Assembly: GCA_025360815.1 (NCBI GenBank) | Contig: JANYBL010000037.1 | Coordinates: forward strand, 1 to 45,274 | Length of the DNA stretch: 45,274 bases | Direction: 5' to 3' | DNA from: Burkholderiales bacterium | GTDB lineage: Bacteria > Pseudomonadota > Gammaproteobacteria > Burkholderiales > Usitatibacteraceae | Shown: positions 9,446 through 19,300 of the stretch, one piece after another | How positions within the stretch are numbered: position 1 is the stretch's first letter | Layout of the letters: each line of letters starts with the position of its first letter | Made by a program: the position numbers and the translations under genes | Notes under the pieces: model-generated | Told to the model about the DNA's origin: nothing | Seen by the model: the letters and a program-made list of their open reading frames with translations, nothing else | Database searches by the model: none

Positions 9446-10819
9446 ATGAGCAAAGCCAGCAATAACGGAAAAGGAAAAGTCTATGCCGACGCGAAATCGG
9501 CTTTGTCGGATGTTTTAAAAGACGACATCACCGTCGCTGCCGGCGGTTTTGGCCTGTGCGGGATTCCGGAAAATTTGATTCAGGCGCTGGTCGATTCTGG
9601 CGTCAAGGGCCTGACGATTGCTGGCAACAACGCGGGGGTGGATGATTTCGGCATGGGGCTGTTGCTCAAGACGCGCCAAGTCAAAAAAGTCATTGCGTCT
9701 TACGTCGGCGAAAACAAAGAATTCGAGCGCCAAGTGTTGGCCAACGAATTGGAATTGCAACTTGTGCCGCAAGGCACGCTCGCGGAAAAATTCCGCGCGG
9801 GTGGTGCCGGTATTCCCGGTTTTTACACCCGCACGGCGTATGGCACAAAATTAGCCGAAGGAAAACACACCCACAGCTTTGACGGCAAAGAATTTATTTT
9901 GGAAGAAGCGATTCAGGCTGATTTGTCAATTGTGAAAGCATGGAAGGGTGATAAAGCCGGTAACCTTGTTTATCGTAAGACCACGCGCAATTTCAATCCG
10001 ATGATTGCAAGTTGCGGCAAAATGACGGTCGCTGAAGTCGAAGAATTGGTCGAAATCGGTGAGCTCGATCCCGATCAAATTCACACACCGGGCATTTTTG
10101 TGGATCGGATCATTCAAGGCGCAACGTATGAAAAGCGCATTGAGTTTCGCACGGTGCAAGGTGGTGCCGCGTCGAAAAAAGATTCACCGATCCGCGATCT
10201 CATGGCCAAGCGCGCCGCGCAAGAATTGCGCGATGGCTACTACGTGAATTTGGGCATCGGTATTCCGACGCTGGTGGCAAACCATATTCCCGAAGGCATG
10301 AGTGTGACGCTTCAATCAGAGAACGGTCTATTGGGAATAGGACCCTTTCCCGCTGAAGAAAATATCGATGCCGATTTGATTAACGCGGGTAAGCAAACCA
10401 TCACCACCATTCCCGGCTCCAGTTTCTTCTCCAGCGCGGATTCATTCGGCATGATTCGCGGGGGGCATATCGATCTCTCGATTTTGGGTGGTTTGGAAGT
10501 AGCCGAAAATGGCGATCTCGCCAATTGGATGGTCCCCGGCAAGATGGTCAAAGGGCCAGGCGGCGCGATGGATTTGGTGTCAGGCGTTAGGCGTGTGGTG
10601 GTGTTGATGGAGCATACGTCGAAGGATGGTGCATCAAAAATTTTGAAAGAATGCTCGCTGCCGTTGACTGGCAAAGGGGTGACCAATTTAATTATCACCG
10701 ATCTCTGCGTTTTTGAGGTCGAGCCAGGCAAAGGGTTGGTGTTGATAGAGTTACATCCGGGCGTCACTTTGGAGGATGTAAAAGCGAAAACGGCGGCGGC
10801 ATTTCGGGTTGCGCTATAA
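9446..10819 (+). CDS. Fused 3-oxoacid CoA-transferase (SCOT type, subunits A and B in one chain)
   Basis: Moves CoA between an acyl-CoA (typically succinyl-CoA) and acetoacetate or a similar 3-oxoacid. The 457-residue chain joins both subunits normally encoded by two bacterial genes. Residues from about 20 to 225 are subunit A ([45 protein letters not shown]). From about 250 comes subunit B ([20 protein letters not shown]), with the active-site glutamate Glu292 in [12 protein letters not shown] and the closing [12 protein letters not shown]. The start at 9446 follows TAGGAG at proper spacing; the longer frame begins inside pcp. It is the last gene of the ppsA run, and acetoacetyl-CoA synthetase follows, which favours acetoacetate as substrate. 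Acetate or another 3-oxoacid cannot be excluded. Confidence 0.92.
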   Translation: MSKASNNGKGKVYADAKSALSDVLKDDITVAAGGFGLCGIPENLIQALVDSGVKGLTIAGNNAGVDDFGMGLLLKTRQVKKVIASYVGENKEFERQVLANELELQLVPQGTLAEKFRAGGAGIPGFYTRTAYGTKLAEGKHTHSFDGKEFILEEAIQADLSIVKAWKGDKAGNLVYRKTTRNFNPMIASCGKMTVAEVEELVEIGELDPDQIHTPGIFVDRIIQGATYEKRIEFRTVQGGAASKKDSPIRDLMAKRAAQELRDGYYVNLGIGIPTLVANHIPEGMSVTLQSENGLLGIGPFPAEENIDADLINAGKQTITTIPGSSFFSSADSFGMIRGGHIDLSILGGLEVAENGDLANWMVPGKMVKGPGGAMDLVSGVRRVVVLMEHTSKDGASKILKECSLPLTGKGVTNLIITDLCVFEVEPGKGLVLIELHPGVTLEDVKAKTAAAFRVAL

Positions 10820-10934
10820 AATGACTGGCACCTGAATTTTATAATAAACGCCAGTTTCGGCGGGGCTTTCGGAGCATAAATGCCTCAAAATGCCCGCCTA
10901 GACTAGAGATTTATAATTTTACGCTAAATAATCC

Positions 10935-12917
10935 ATGCCAGATTCCACTCGCGCGGCCAATATTCCGCTTTGGAAACCAACCGACCAAGCCATTGCTGCC
11001 AGTCACATGACGGCGTTTGCCCGTGCCGTCCATTCGCGCTACAACGTGAATGTTGAAACCTATGCATTGCTGCATGATTGGTCGATCACGCATCTGGATG
11101 ATTTTTGGAATGCGATCTGGGATTATTGCCGTGTGATCGGCAACAAAGGTGGGCGCACACTAATCCATGCCGAACAAATGCCGGGCGCAAAATTCTTTCC
11201 CGAAGCAACATTAAATTTTGCTGAGAATTTACTGCGCCAAAAAGACGATGCCGATGCGATTGTCTTTTGGGGCGAGAACAAAGTTAAGCGTGTTTTAAGT
11301 CACCGCGAGCTCTATGATCACGTCTCGCGCACCGCACAGGCCATGCGGGCGCAAGGTGTTGCGCCGGGAGATCGCATTGCCGGTTTCTTGCCGAATGTGC
11401 CCGAGGTCGTCGTTGCCGCACTCGCCGCGGCCAGCATTGGCGCCGTGTGGACATCATGCTCGTCTGACTTTGGCTTGCAGGGCGTGCTGGATCGTTTCGG
11501 CCAAGTCGAGCCGACGATTCTGTTTGCCGGGGATGGCTACTACGGCGCGGGCAAGGCGATGCTGACAATCGACATCGTGCGCGAAATGGCGGCGCAATTG
11601 CCGAGCGTAAAACGCGTGGTGGTTGTGCCCTATGTCGTCGAAAAGCCGGAAATTGAAAACATTCCAAACGCGATTTTATTTAATGATTGGCTCGCACCCT
11701 TTGCGGCCAAGGAGATCGGATTCGCGCAGCTGCCGTTCAACCATCCCCTTTATATTCTGTATTCGTCTGGCACCACCGGCGTGCCAAAATGCATTGTTCA
11801 TGGCGCGGGCGGCACGCTGCTCATGCATTTAAAAGAGCATCAGTTGCAATGCGATGTGAAGCCCGGCGACCGTGTTTTTTATTACACAACATGCGGCTGG
11901 ATGATGTGGAATTGGCTCGTCACCGCACTCGCATCCAACGCCACCTTGCTGCTCTATGATGGCTCACCGTTTGTGAATCGCGGCTCGATATTGTTTGATT
12001 TCGCCGACACTGAACGAATGACGCATTTCGGCGTGTCGGCGAAATTTTTGGATGCGCTGGCCAAGCTTCACCAATCGCCGATCAAAGCGAATCCGTTGGT
12101 CAATCTGCGGATGATGCTTTCAACTGGCTCACCGTTGTCACCCGAGGGCTTTGATTATGTCTACGCGCATATCAAGCGTGATTTATGCTTAGCGTCAATC
12201 AGCGGCGGCACCGATATCATTGCATTGTTTGCGGGTGGTGCGGCGACACTGCCGGTCTATCGCGGCGAACTGCAGTGTCGGCAGCTGGGTATGGCGGTTG
12301 AGGTTTTTAATGAGGCTGGGAAATCGGTACGGCAGGAAAAAGGCGAGCTTGTGTGCACCAAGCCATTCCCGACCATGCCGCTGTATTTTTGGAACGATCC
12401 CGACAACAAGCGGTATCGCAGTGCCTACTTCGAGCGCTTTCCGAATGTATGGCGCCACGGCGATTATTGCGAGATCACCGCACATGACGGCTTGGTTATC
12501 TATGGTCGTTCCGATGCGGTGTTAAATCCCGGCGGCGTACGGATCGGTACAGCAGAAATTTATCGGCAGGTTGAAGCGTTAGCCGAGATTGAGGAAGCGG
12601 TTGTTATCGGCCAAGACTGGCCGCCGGATCGGGCGGGCACAGTGCGGATTGTGCTGTTTGTGCGCTTGCGTGATGGTGAGGTGCTGACCGATGCGCTGAT
12701 TAAGAAAATCAAAAAATACATCCGCGTGAACACGACGCCGCACCATGTGCCCGCCAAAATTTTACAAGTCGCCGATATTCCGCGCACCCGAAACGGCAAG
12801 ATTGTTGAGCTGGCTGTGCGCAATATTGTTCACGGTGAACCGGTCAAAAACCGCGAAGCGCTGGCAAATCCGGAAGCGCTAAAGTTGTTTGAGCGTCGGG
12901 TGGAATTGCAGACCTGA
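10935..12917 (+). CDS. Acetoacetyl-CoA synthetase (acetoacetate-CoA ligase)
   Basis: ATP-dependent cytosolic enzyme of the ANL superfamily that makes acetoacetyl-CoA from acetoacetate and CoA, used in ketone-body or polyhydroxybutyrate breakdown. It has 660 residues, the family length. Visible: the AACS-type N-terminus (PLWKPT, then WDYCRVIGNKG), the phosphate-binding P-loop YILYSSGTTGVPKCIVHGAG, the aromatic adenine motif TTCGWMMWNW, the hinge motif YGRSDAVLNPGGVRIGTAEI, and the C-terminal catalytic lysine Lys622 in TRNGKIVELAV. A 115-base gap separates it from the CoA-transferase; TATAAT-like hexamers occur there, so it may have its own promoter. It converges with the EamA gene. The family call is very firm. 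Confidence 0.95.
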   Translation: MPDSTRAANIPLWKPTDQAIAASHMTAFARAVHSRYNVNVETYALLHDWSITHLDDFWNAIWDYCRVIGNKGGRTLIHAEQMPGAKFFPEATLNFAENLLRQKDDADAIVFWGENKVKRVLSHRELYDHVSRTAQAMRAQGVAPGDRIAGFLPNVPEVVVAALAAASIGAVWTSCSSDFGLQGVLDRFGQVEPTILFAGDGYYGAGKAMLTIDIVREMAAQLPSVKRVVVVPYVVEKPEIENIPNAILFNDWLAPFAAKEIGFAQLPFNHPLYILYSSGTTGVPKCIVHGAGGTLLMHLKEHQLQCDVKPGDRVFYYTTCGWMMWNWLVTALASNATLLLYDGSPFVNRGSILFDFADTERMTHFGVSAKFLDALAKLHQSPIKANPLVNLRMMLSTGSPLSPEGFDYVYAHIKRDLCLASISGGTDIIALFAGGAATLPVYRGELQCRQLGMAVEVFNEAGKSVRQEKGELVCTKPFPTMPLYFWNDPDNKRYRSAYFERFPNVWRHGDYCEITAHDGLVIYGRSDAVLNPGGVRIGTAEIYRQVEALAEIEEAVVIGQDWPPDRAGTVRIVLFVRLRDGEVLTDALIKKIKKYIRVNTTPHHVPAKILQVADIPRTRNGKIVELAVRNIVHGEPVKNREALANPEALKLFERRVELQT

Positions 12918-12942
12918 GGTTGCTGAACGGTAGCCGATTTAG

Positions 12943-13866
12943 TCAGCCAAGCGCCAACGCCGAAATCCCCAGCACCATGCCGATCGCCGCGATGGTGCGC
13001 CGTGTGGTGTCACCTTCCTTTAAAATCTGCGTGCCGATAAGTGCGGCAAATAAAATCGAAAGCTCACGTGCGGGCGCGACGTAGCTGACGGGCGTGAACA
13101 CCATCGCCGTCAACACCAAAATATAAGAGAGTGGACTCATGATGCCAATCGCCATCACCGCCTTGCGATGGTGCCGCCATGCGAGGCGCATCGCGCCAGG
13201 TTCGCGCCGATGCGCCAATGGCACCATTATCATGATGCGCACAACATTGGCGCCCCAATCAAAAATAATAGGCGGGATCAAAAACACGGCGACGGCTTGC
13301 TTATCCCAGACGGTGTAGCAGGCGATCATGCTGCCGCACAGCAGCGCGAAGCCCGCGCCAGACTTTGCATCACGGCTTAATAACTTCGCCGGATTGCCCG
13401 CCAGCAAAATCGCTGATATGACAACCAGTAATGCGCCACAGGCCGCAATCAGCGTCATCCGCTCATTAAAAAATAAAGTAGCGGCAATGATGGTTAGCAG
13501 TGGCCCAGTAGCACGTGCCAGTGGATAGACGACTGATAGATCACCACCACTATTCGCGCCACTGCCACTGCCACTGTCACTACCATTGGGATTCCCACGT
13601 TTGATGTTCCCCTGATAGGCGCGATCAAGCAACAAAAAATACGCCAGATGGATCAAGCCGCTACCTACCAGCATGCCGAAGATGGTGGGTGTAAAGATGA
13701 AGCCCTGCACGATTAAATGAACCGCAAACGGAGTGAGCAACAGAGTGGCCGTCACGGCAGAAAGCGCCAACACACCGATCCCACCGCCGCTTTTTTTAAG
13801 CAGAAAATTCCAAGTGGCATGGAGGAGTGCTGCGGTGATGACGAGCGCTAGCGCGAGATTATTCAA
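12943..13866 (-). CDS. EamA/DMT family transporter
   Basis: Inner-membrane permease of 307 residues with about ten hydrophobic helices, made of two EamA repeats; substrates of this family range from amino acids to metabolites and cannot be read from sequence. The first repeat begins ALLHATWNFLLKKSGG; the second includes ALLCGSMIACYTVWDKQAV. The conserved run that normally reads DRAY...GDLSVVYPLARATGP is split by a Gly/Ser/Asn-rich insertion at about residues 87-109 in the loop between early helices. The only available start giving the full first helix is TTG at 13866, and no clear ribosome site is seen, so the start is uncertain. It runs convergently to acetoacetyl-CoA synthetase with 25 bases between them. 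Confidence 0.85.
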   Translation of the reverse strand: MNNLALALVITAALLHATWNFLLKKSGGGIGVLALSAVTATLLLTPFAVHLIVQGFIFTPTIFGMLVGSGLIHLAYFLLLDRAYQGNIKRGNPNGSDSGSGSGANSGGDLSVVYPLARATGPLLTIIAATLFFNERMTLIAACGALLVVISAILLAGNPAKLLSRDAKSGAGFALLCGSMIACYTVWDKQAVAVFLIPPIIFDWGANVVRIMIMVPLAHRREPGAMRLAWRHHRKAVMAIGIMSPLSYILVLTAMVFTPVSYVAPARELSILFAALIGTQILKEGDTTRRTIAAIGMVLGISALALG

Positions 13867-13881
13867 ACAGAACGTTAGTAA

Positions 13882-13913
13882 GTAAAAATAGTAAAACTCG
13901 CCTATTGGCGGGT
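13882..13913 (-). terminator. Probable terminator of the NUDIX gene
   Basis: On the minus strand a seven-pair stem (ACCCGCC, loop AATA, GGCGAGT, with one G-T pair) at 13896-13913 is followed by TTTTACTATTTTTAC. It lies about 80 bases past the NUDIX stop and just before the EamA start. Confidence 0.6.
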
Positions 13914-13990
13914 GTTTTAAGGCAACATTGGTTCAAAAGCCACGCCAGCGCTCGAGTGTTAATTTGAGTTTTAAATTCTGGATGAATAAT

Positions 13991-14860
13991 TTATGGCCGC
14001 ATCGCATGAATCAAATCCAGATAATCATCACGCTCTGGGCCGATGTAGCCGTGCCGAATCAAGCAATCGATCATCACCAGCGCCGCATCGACCGTAAACT
14101 GCGCGGGCGCTGCAAGCATGGTTAAAATTTCTTCCATCGCATAGCAATGAAATCCAGCTACCTCACCATCGTTATTTTTGGGTATGAAGTCGGCGGGCAG
14201 CATGACATCATGCACAAACATGATCTCTTGATGTAGCCCTTCCTCGACCAAATATTTGCAGCGAACAGCGCCGACTGCACGCGCAGTGTTAGCCATTTCG
14301 AGAACCAATCCAGCCTCTTCACCGGCCTCTTTAATCAGCGTCTGTTGTGGTGAATAACCACGCGCAATACGGCCCGCCGTCATATTGTCCAAGCGGCCGG
14401 GATCGATCGCCTTTCGCTCGTCGCGTTTTGCAACCCACATATGCATCATGCCGCCGCGCATCGTTAAACCGTTGAGATGCGAGGCGTACATTGTCAATCC
14501 AAAATAGCGCGAGGCGGCACGCTCGATATGAAATAACGGCTTTGCATAAAACGTCTCAGCCACTGTCACCGTCTCACTACGCCAGCCGCGGATCATGCCG
14601 CCGCTCGCCAACGCTTCCACCACTTCGTTGAGCGCCGCGCTGCGATGCTCGGCGGTTTCAAAATGTCCCAGCATCCCGACGCCGCGCGGACGTACCGTAA
14701 AGTGTTCGGGCCAGTTTTCCAAATGTTCCGCAAACGAGCGCTTTGTCCAGCCAACGAGTACGCCTTCGACCGTAAACGGGATGAGTGAATCGGCAGGATC
14801 AAACAACGACGCACCTTGTGCAAAGGCGCACAGATTTGACGATAAATTTGAGGTGAGCAT
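13991..14860 (-). CDS. DUF4743/NUDIX hydrolase family protein
   Basis: Cytoplasmic protein of 289 residues with an N-terminal DUF4743-like domain followed by a NUDIX fold, the arrangement of a family related to thiamine-diphosphate-type NUDIX enzymes of fungi and plants. The N-terminal half contains SLIPFTVEGVLVGWTKRSFA and the junction YFGLTMYASHLNGL. The NUDIX box is non-canonical: around SPQQTLIKEAGEEAGL the catalytic EE pair is kept, the usual R-E is K-E, and the first Glu of the box is Tyr. This pattern is common in the subfamily, so the gene is probably intact. The likely substrate is a nucleoside-diphosphate-linked compound or damaged thiamine diphosphate; that is inference. GGAAAT before the start is a modest ribosome site. 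Confidence 0.85.
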   Translation of the reverse strand: MLTSNLSSNLCAFAQGASLFDPADSLIPFTVEGVLVGWTKRSFAEHLENWPEHFTVRPRGVGMLGHFETAEHRSAALNEVVEALASGGMIRGWRSETVTVAETFYAKPLFHIERAASRYFGLTMYASHLNGLTMRGGMMHMWVAKRDERKAIDPGRLDNMTAGRIARGYSPQQTLIKEAGEEAGLVLEMANTARAVGAVRCKYLVEEGLHQEIMFVHDVMLPADFIPKNNDGEVAGFHCYAMEEILTMLAAPAQFTVDAALVMIDCLIRHGYIGPERDDYLDLIHAMRP

Positions 14861-15706
14861 GATATTTCCAGTTATGTTTTTACAGCCTTGCTCTGGCTGT
14901 TCTTGGTCATGATGTATTTTTTAAAGACGCCTGTGCGCTAACCTGTACTTTAATTGTATTGATTTGGTTATGCTCATTTAATCATGTTCCGGTAATTTTT
15001 GTTGCCGTTCAATTTGCGGGTGGGGCATGCGGAGATGCCAGCCTTGCTTGGCTTGCGAACGGGCATGAATTTATTTCATGCTGCCCAGATGGTTTTGTTT
15101 GTCTTGGTGTCCTCCATTGGTATAACGCATTGCACCTTCAGCGCGTTCAGCACGTTCAGCACGTGCGGCCATTAATTTTAGTTAAACGAAATGTATTGAG
15201 ACCGGAATCCGTCTTACGTACGCCATCTCGCGTGGATGCTGCAGTAAACGCCAACGAATGAAAAATTTCTTGCACTCAGGTAGATTTTTCAGTGCCTAGG
15301 CTATAGCGCTTGTAACGATAATGAAAGCGAATGTACTCGCGGACTTGATCCGCTAAGCGAACGGATGGCATTATGGTCTGTGTGGTTTCATGGGCTTTAT
15401 TGTAATCGTGTAAATAAACAGTCTGTACACCATCAGACAATATTGACCTCACACGGGAGCAGATCAATCGCCCCCTCCCTAAATGGCTCAAACAATAGGC
15501 TGGGCGGGCACTTTGCGTTTTTATGTTTGTGTCGGCATTTACGAAAGCCGCGTCGCACGATACGATGTGTTTGTAAAATGGTTAGATTGAATTGATCAAC
15601 ATATGATTTCACATGTTTCGTTATGTATCTCATTATTAGGTGTCTTTTTTATAGCCTCACAACAAGCCTCACACCATCTTTTCATAAAACAACCCAAGGA
15701 ATTGCC
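14861..15706. other. 846-base region without a convincing gene
   Basis: Open frames here (for example 14959-15261 plus, 15433-15633 minus) have no ribosome sites, unusual composition and no recognisable motif, so none is called. A short direct repeat (GTTCAGCAC-type nonamers, around 15136-15165) is present. The promoters of the divergent NUDIX and DUF3617 genes should lie here. No tRNA or clear structured RNA was seen. Confidence 0.5.
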
Positions 15707-16198
15707 ATGAACAGGATTAAAAATATTGCCACTACCGCCACTACCGCCACTACCGCCACTACTGCCGCGACGCTGCTTGCTGTCGCTTCGCTTGGATTAT
15801 CAGTTGCTGTACACGCCGAGACCGATCAAATGCCATCGGGCTTATGGCAGATCACGGTGAAGATGGAAATGCCCGGCATGCCACCTGAAATGGCCGCCAA
15901 AATGGGTAACCGCGTCATGACGCACTGCGTCAAACCGGGCGAGGCACGTAAATGGTCTGAGCAAAAAAATCAACCTGATCGTGGCCCACAAAAATGCGAA
16001 ACCATCGACAAAAAGGTGGATGGCAATCAAATTTCATGGAAGCTGAAATGCGAAAACGGTACCACCGGTGATGGCACCGTCACGCATAACGGTAAAGATG
16101 CTTATACGATGGTCAATAATATCAACTCACCACGCGGTTCGGTCAAAATGGAAATGGCTGGAAAGAAGATTGCAGATACCTGCGAGGCGGGGAAGTAG
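15707..16198 (+). CDS. DUF3617 domain-containing secreted protein
   Basis: Periplasmic protein of 163 residues, function unknown. The start at 15707 follows AAGGA at good spacing. A signal peptide with cleavage near VHA-ETD is predicted; its hydrophobic part opens with Ala-Thr-Thr repeated four times, encoded by 9-bp DNA repeats. The mature part fits DUF3617: PSGLWQITVKMEMPGMPPEM, four cysteines (in MTHCVKPGEA, PQKCETI, LKCENG, ADTCEAG) that could form two disulfides, and a SPRGSVKMEM strand near the end. It converges with the amylase operon. Family members are common in proteobacteria, often as putative lipocalin-like or outer-membrane-associated proteins, but no role has been assigned. Confidence 0.85.
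   Translation: MNRIKNIATTATTATTATTAATLLAVASLGLSVAVHAETDQMPSGLWQITVKMEMPGMPPEMAAKMGNRVMTHCVKPGEARKWSEQKNQPDRGPQKCETIDKKVDGNQISWKLKCENGTTGDGTVTHNGKDAYTMVNNINSPRGSVKMEMAGKKIADTCEAGK
15728..15763 (+). repeat. 9-bp tandem repeat coding for Ala-Thr-Thr in a signal peptide
   Basis: GCCACTACC occurs three times in tandem (15728-15754), followed by a fourth copy with one change (GCCACTACT, 15755-15763). Unit gain or loss would keep the reading frame and change only the signal peptide length. Confidence 0.85.
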
Positions 16199-16224
16199 GC
16201 GCGCACAAAACAGAGTATCGAACC

Positions 16225-16260
16225 TCACTCGGAATGTGCAAAGCGCATTCCGGGTTTGAG
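16225..16260. terminator. Hairpin between convergent genes, possible bidirectional terminator
   Basis: CGGAATGTGC, loop AAA, GCGCATTCCG (16230-16252, one G-T pair), with further partial pairing of flanking CTCA and TGAG. It lies between the DUF3617 stop and the end of the amylase operon. Neither strand has a strong T-tract, so termination is inferred from position. Confidence 0.45.
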
Positions 16261-16315
16261 AATAAGGTTTGATGATTGAAGTTTCGTGTCGATTTGATCG
16301 TCGGACTAGTTATAT

Positions 16316-19300
16316 CTATCGGCTCACCAACACGGTGCCAAACAAGGCAGGGATGCGCAATGTTATGCGCTCATTCGTGGCGCTCACGATCTCGCCAGTC
16401 AATGCATCGACATACTGCTGGGCGGCTTTAGGGGGCAATTGAATAGGGATTATCTTTTCTGTTTTGGCGTTGTTCATGGCGGTTATTGCCCATATTGTTT
16501 GGGATTTTGTAACGAGTTTTCGCGCTAAAACGATCACCTGCTCATCTGCTTGTAAAGGCGCTTCGATGGTGCCGTGCCGCAGTACCGCGTGATCGCGACG
16601 CATTTTGATGAGCTGCTTGAAATCGGCCAATAGCGCAGTGTCCGGTTTGCCGCCCAAGTCTGCCCAAGGATAGGTGGCACGGCTGTAGGGGTCTTCGCCA
16701 CCCGTCACGCCGACCTCGTCGCCATAGTAAATCGCGGGTGCGCCAGGGTAAATCATCTGGAAAAACGTGGCCAAGCGAAGACGATTTTTGGCCTCGCGAA
16801 TTTTATTTTCATCCATGTTTTCGTCGGTATAGCCAAGCACATACAAACTGCGGGCGACATCGTGCGAAGACAATAAATTCATGAGCGCATAAAGCGCCTG
16901 CGGCGGATAAACCTCGCGAATGAATTCCAAGTTTTGATACTGTAATAGTGCGTTGCCGCCTGCCGCAAAATCGAGCACGGTGTTGCGAAAAATATAGTTC
17001 ATGGTTGAGTCAAACGCATTGCCGAGAAAGAATTTTGAGGCATCAAACCATGTTTCGGCAATCGTGATGGCATCAGGCTTGTGTTGTTTGATGGCCGCAC
17101 GCCAAGGCTTCCAGAAATCATCAGGTATCCATGGTGCGACATCCATGCGCCACCCCGAAGCGCCGCGATCAAGCCAGAGCTTCATGACAGAATCGTTATC
17201 TTCAAAAGCAAATTTGCGAAACGCAGGCGATGCTTTGTTGAGCTCCGGTAAATCGGACACGCCGACCCAGCCTTTGAATTGTTTATCGGGATCCGTTTGC
17301 GTGGCATCAAAGCTAAACCATTCAGCGTAGGCGGATGCGGCGTTGATATGGTTGGCCTGGAATGCACCACCCATTTTATCTTGATGGTATTTGTTGAAGC
17401 GATCAAAGTAGATCGAATCACTGCCGACGTGGTTAAGCGATGTATCGGGAATGACACGAATGCCGCGTTTGGCGGCTTCCACAGTCAGGCGGCTGAAGTC
17501 ATCGTTGGTACCAAACATGGGGTCGATGTTTTTAAAATCAGCTGTATCGTATTTATGGTTACTGGCGGCGGTAAATAATGGCATGGTGTAAATCGTATTG
17601 GCACCCAAATCGGCGATGTAATCGAGCTTCTCAATGATTCCCGAAATATCGCCACCAAAAAAATCGTTGTTGTAAACCGTATCGGAGCCGTCACCGGAAT
17701 GTGGTTTATAAGGTTTATCGAGCCAGTTGTTGTGGAACTCCACGTCTTTGTCTTGATAAGTATTTAGACTAGGCTTGGGGTCGTTACGCTTATCGCCGTT
17801 GCGGAATCGCTCCGGAAAAATGGCGTAGTAAACGGCATCTTTGGCCCAGGCAGGTACGACAAAGTCGGCGGCATAAACGGTATGACGAAAGCGGCGAATG
17901 GATTTGGCATCGCCGGATTTTTCTTCAATAAGGCCAATGCCGTTAGTGCCTTTTTCACGCGTCCAATGAATCGCATTGCGGTTGTTTTGATATTGATAAG
18001 TTTTTCCGCCAATGACGACTTCAAAATAATAGCCATAAATGCTGACATCGCCGAATACGGTTTCCGCCTGCCAACGATCCAGTTTGTTCGGCGATGATTT
18101 TTGATCCTTTTTTTGCATGGGCACGCGTGCGACTTCGCGATATTCCAGCACCTCCTGATTGCCTTCAAGCCGACGCTTTTCAACGACAAATGTGGCGCTT
18201 TCCAAGCCGGCGAGTGCAGACAATCCAAACTGGACGCGCGTGCCCGCCACCACCGCGCCGAACGGTGCTTTGTCGGCAAGCTGGCGCGAATCATGCTGCA
18301 CACTAAGCGCGATTGGATCGGTCACTAATTTTGCGGACGGATCGGCAAATGTTTTAGCACCGACGGTGATGACGGGCTTGCCATCGGTGAACGCCAAGCG
18401 AACGGTGTGATCGCCTTCAAATGCAAATTGCAAATTACTGACCCCGCCCGCATCACTCGCCTTGCCAATCGGCAGCGCTTGCGCACTGACGATATTTGAT
18501 TTATTTCCCACGCCGCCAAATGTGTTTGGATTTGCCCATGCTGCATCGGCGATTTTGAATTCTTGTTTGGCATGGAGCTTGACGTTTAAATAGTAAGCAT
18601 CGCAGCTATATTGGAACGCGTAATCATCAAGCGCCGTCCAGTTGTTCATGGTGCCGCGCAGGAATAATGTGGTGTCGCTGAGCGGCGGTGTTGGGCACAC
18701 TTCAATCGTTAGCTGAGGAGATTGGCTGGCGTTGGATGCTTGGGTAGAGGGTGCAGTTTTATCAGGCATGGTAAAAATGAGGCGATGAACGCCTGCGAAT
18801 GTGAAAGAAATACCGCTGCCGCGTGCCGATAAGCCAATGGCTGAAACCCCAGCAGCGGCGCGGTGTTTGACGGTTTCGCCCGATGAAGCGGCGGCGAGTT
18901 TGTCAGTGGTGGTGGCTGTGGTAGCGGTGACAGGGACAGAGAAAGCAATGTCAGGCGGCAATCCAAAATCGGCATCACTTGCCCAATCATCATCAGCGAC
19001 TTTAAATTGATGTGTGCCTTCGAGCTTGGTGACCAATTCAAAGCGATTGCAGGCGTAGCTAAATCGTTTTGATTCATCAGCGCTCCAGGTATTAAAGCTG
19101 CCCCGCAGATAGAGCGCGCGTTTGCCGAACGGGTTGGCTGAACAATGCGGCATAGCTGACAATGTTGCTGTTGATGTTGCTATCGATGAAGAAAAATTTA
19201 AGGGCGTCGGTGAGGGCGTCGATGAGGGCGTAGGGGCAGGTGTCGGCGTAGGAAAGGATGCAGCAGACATTGGCGTATTAGCGCAGGATGAGAGCGTAGA

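Noticed and set aside
14959-15261. 100-codon plus-strand frame in the NUDIX-DUF3617 gap
   Set aside because: No ribosome site, and a composition not resembling neighbouring genes; no domain recognised.
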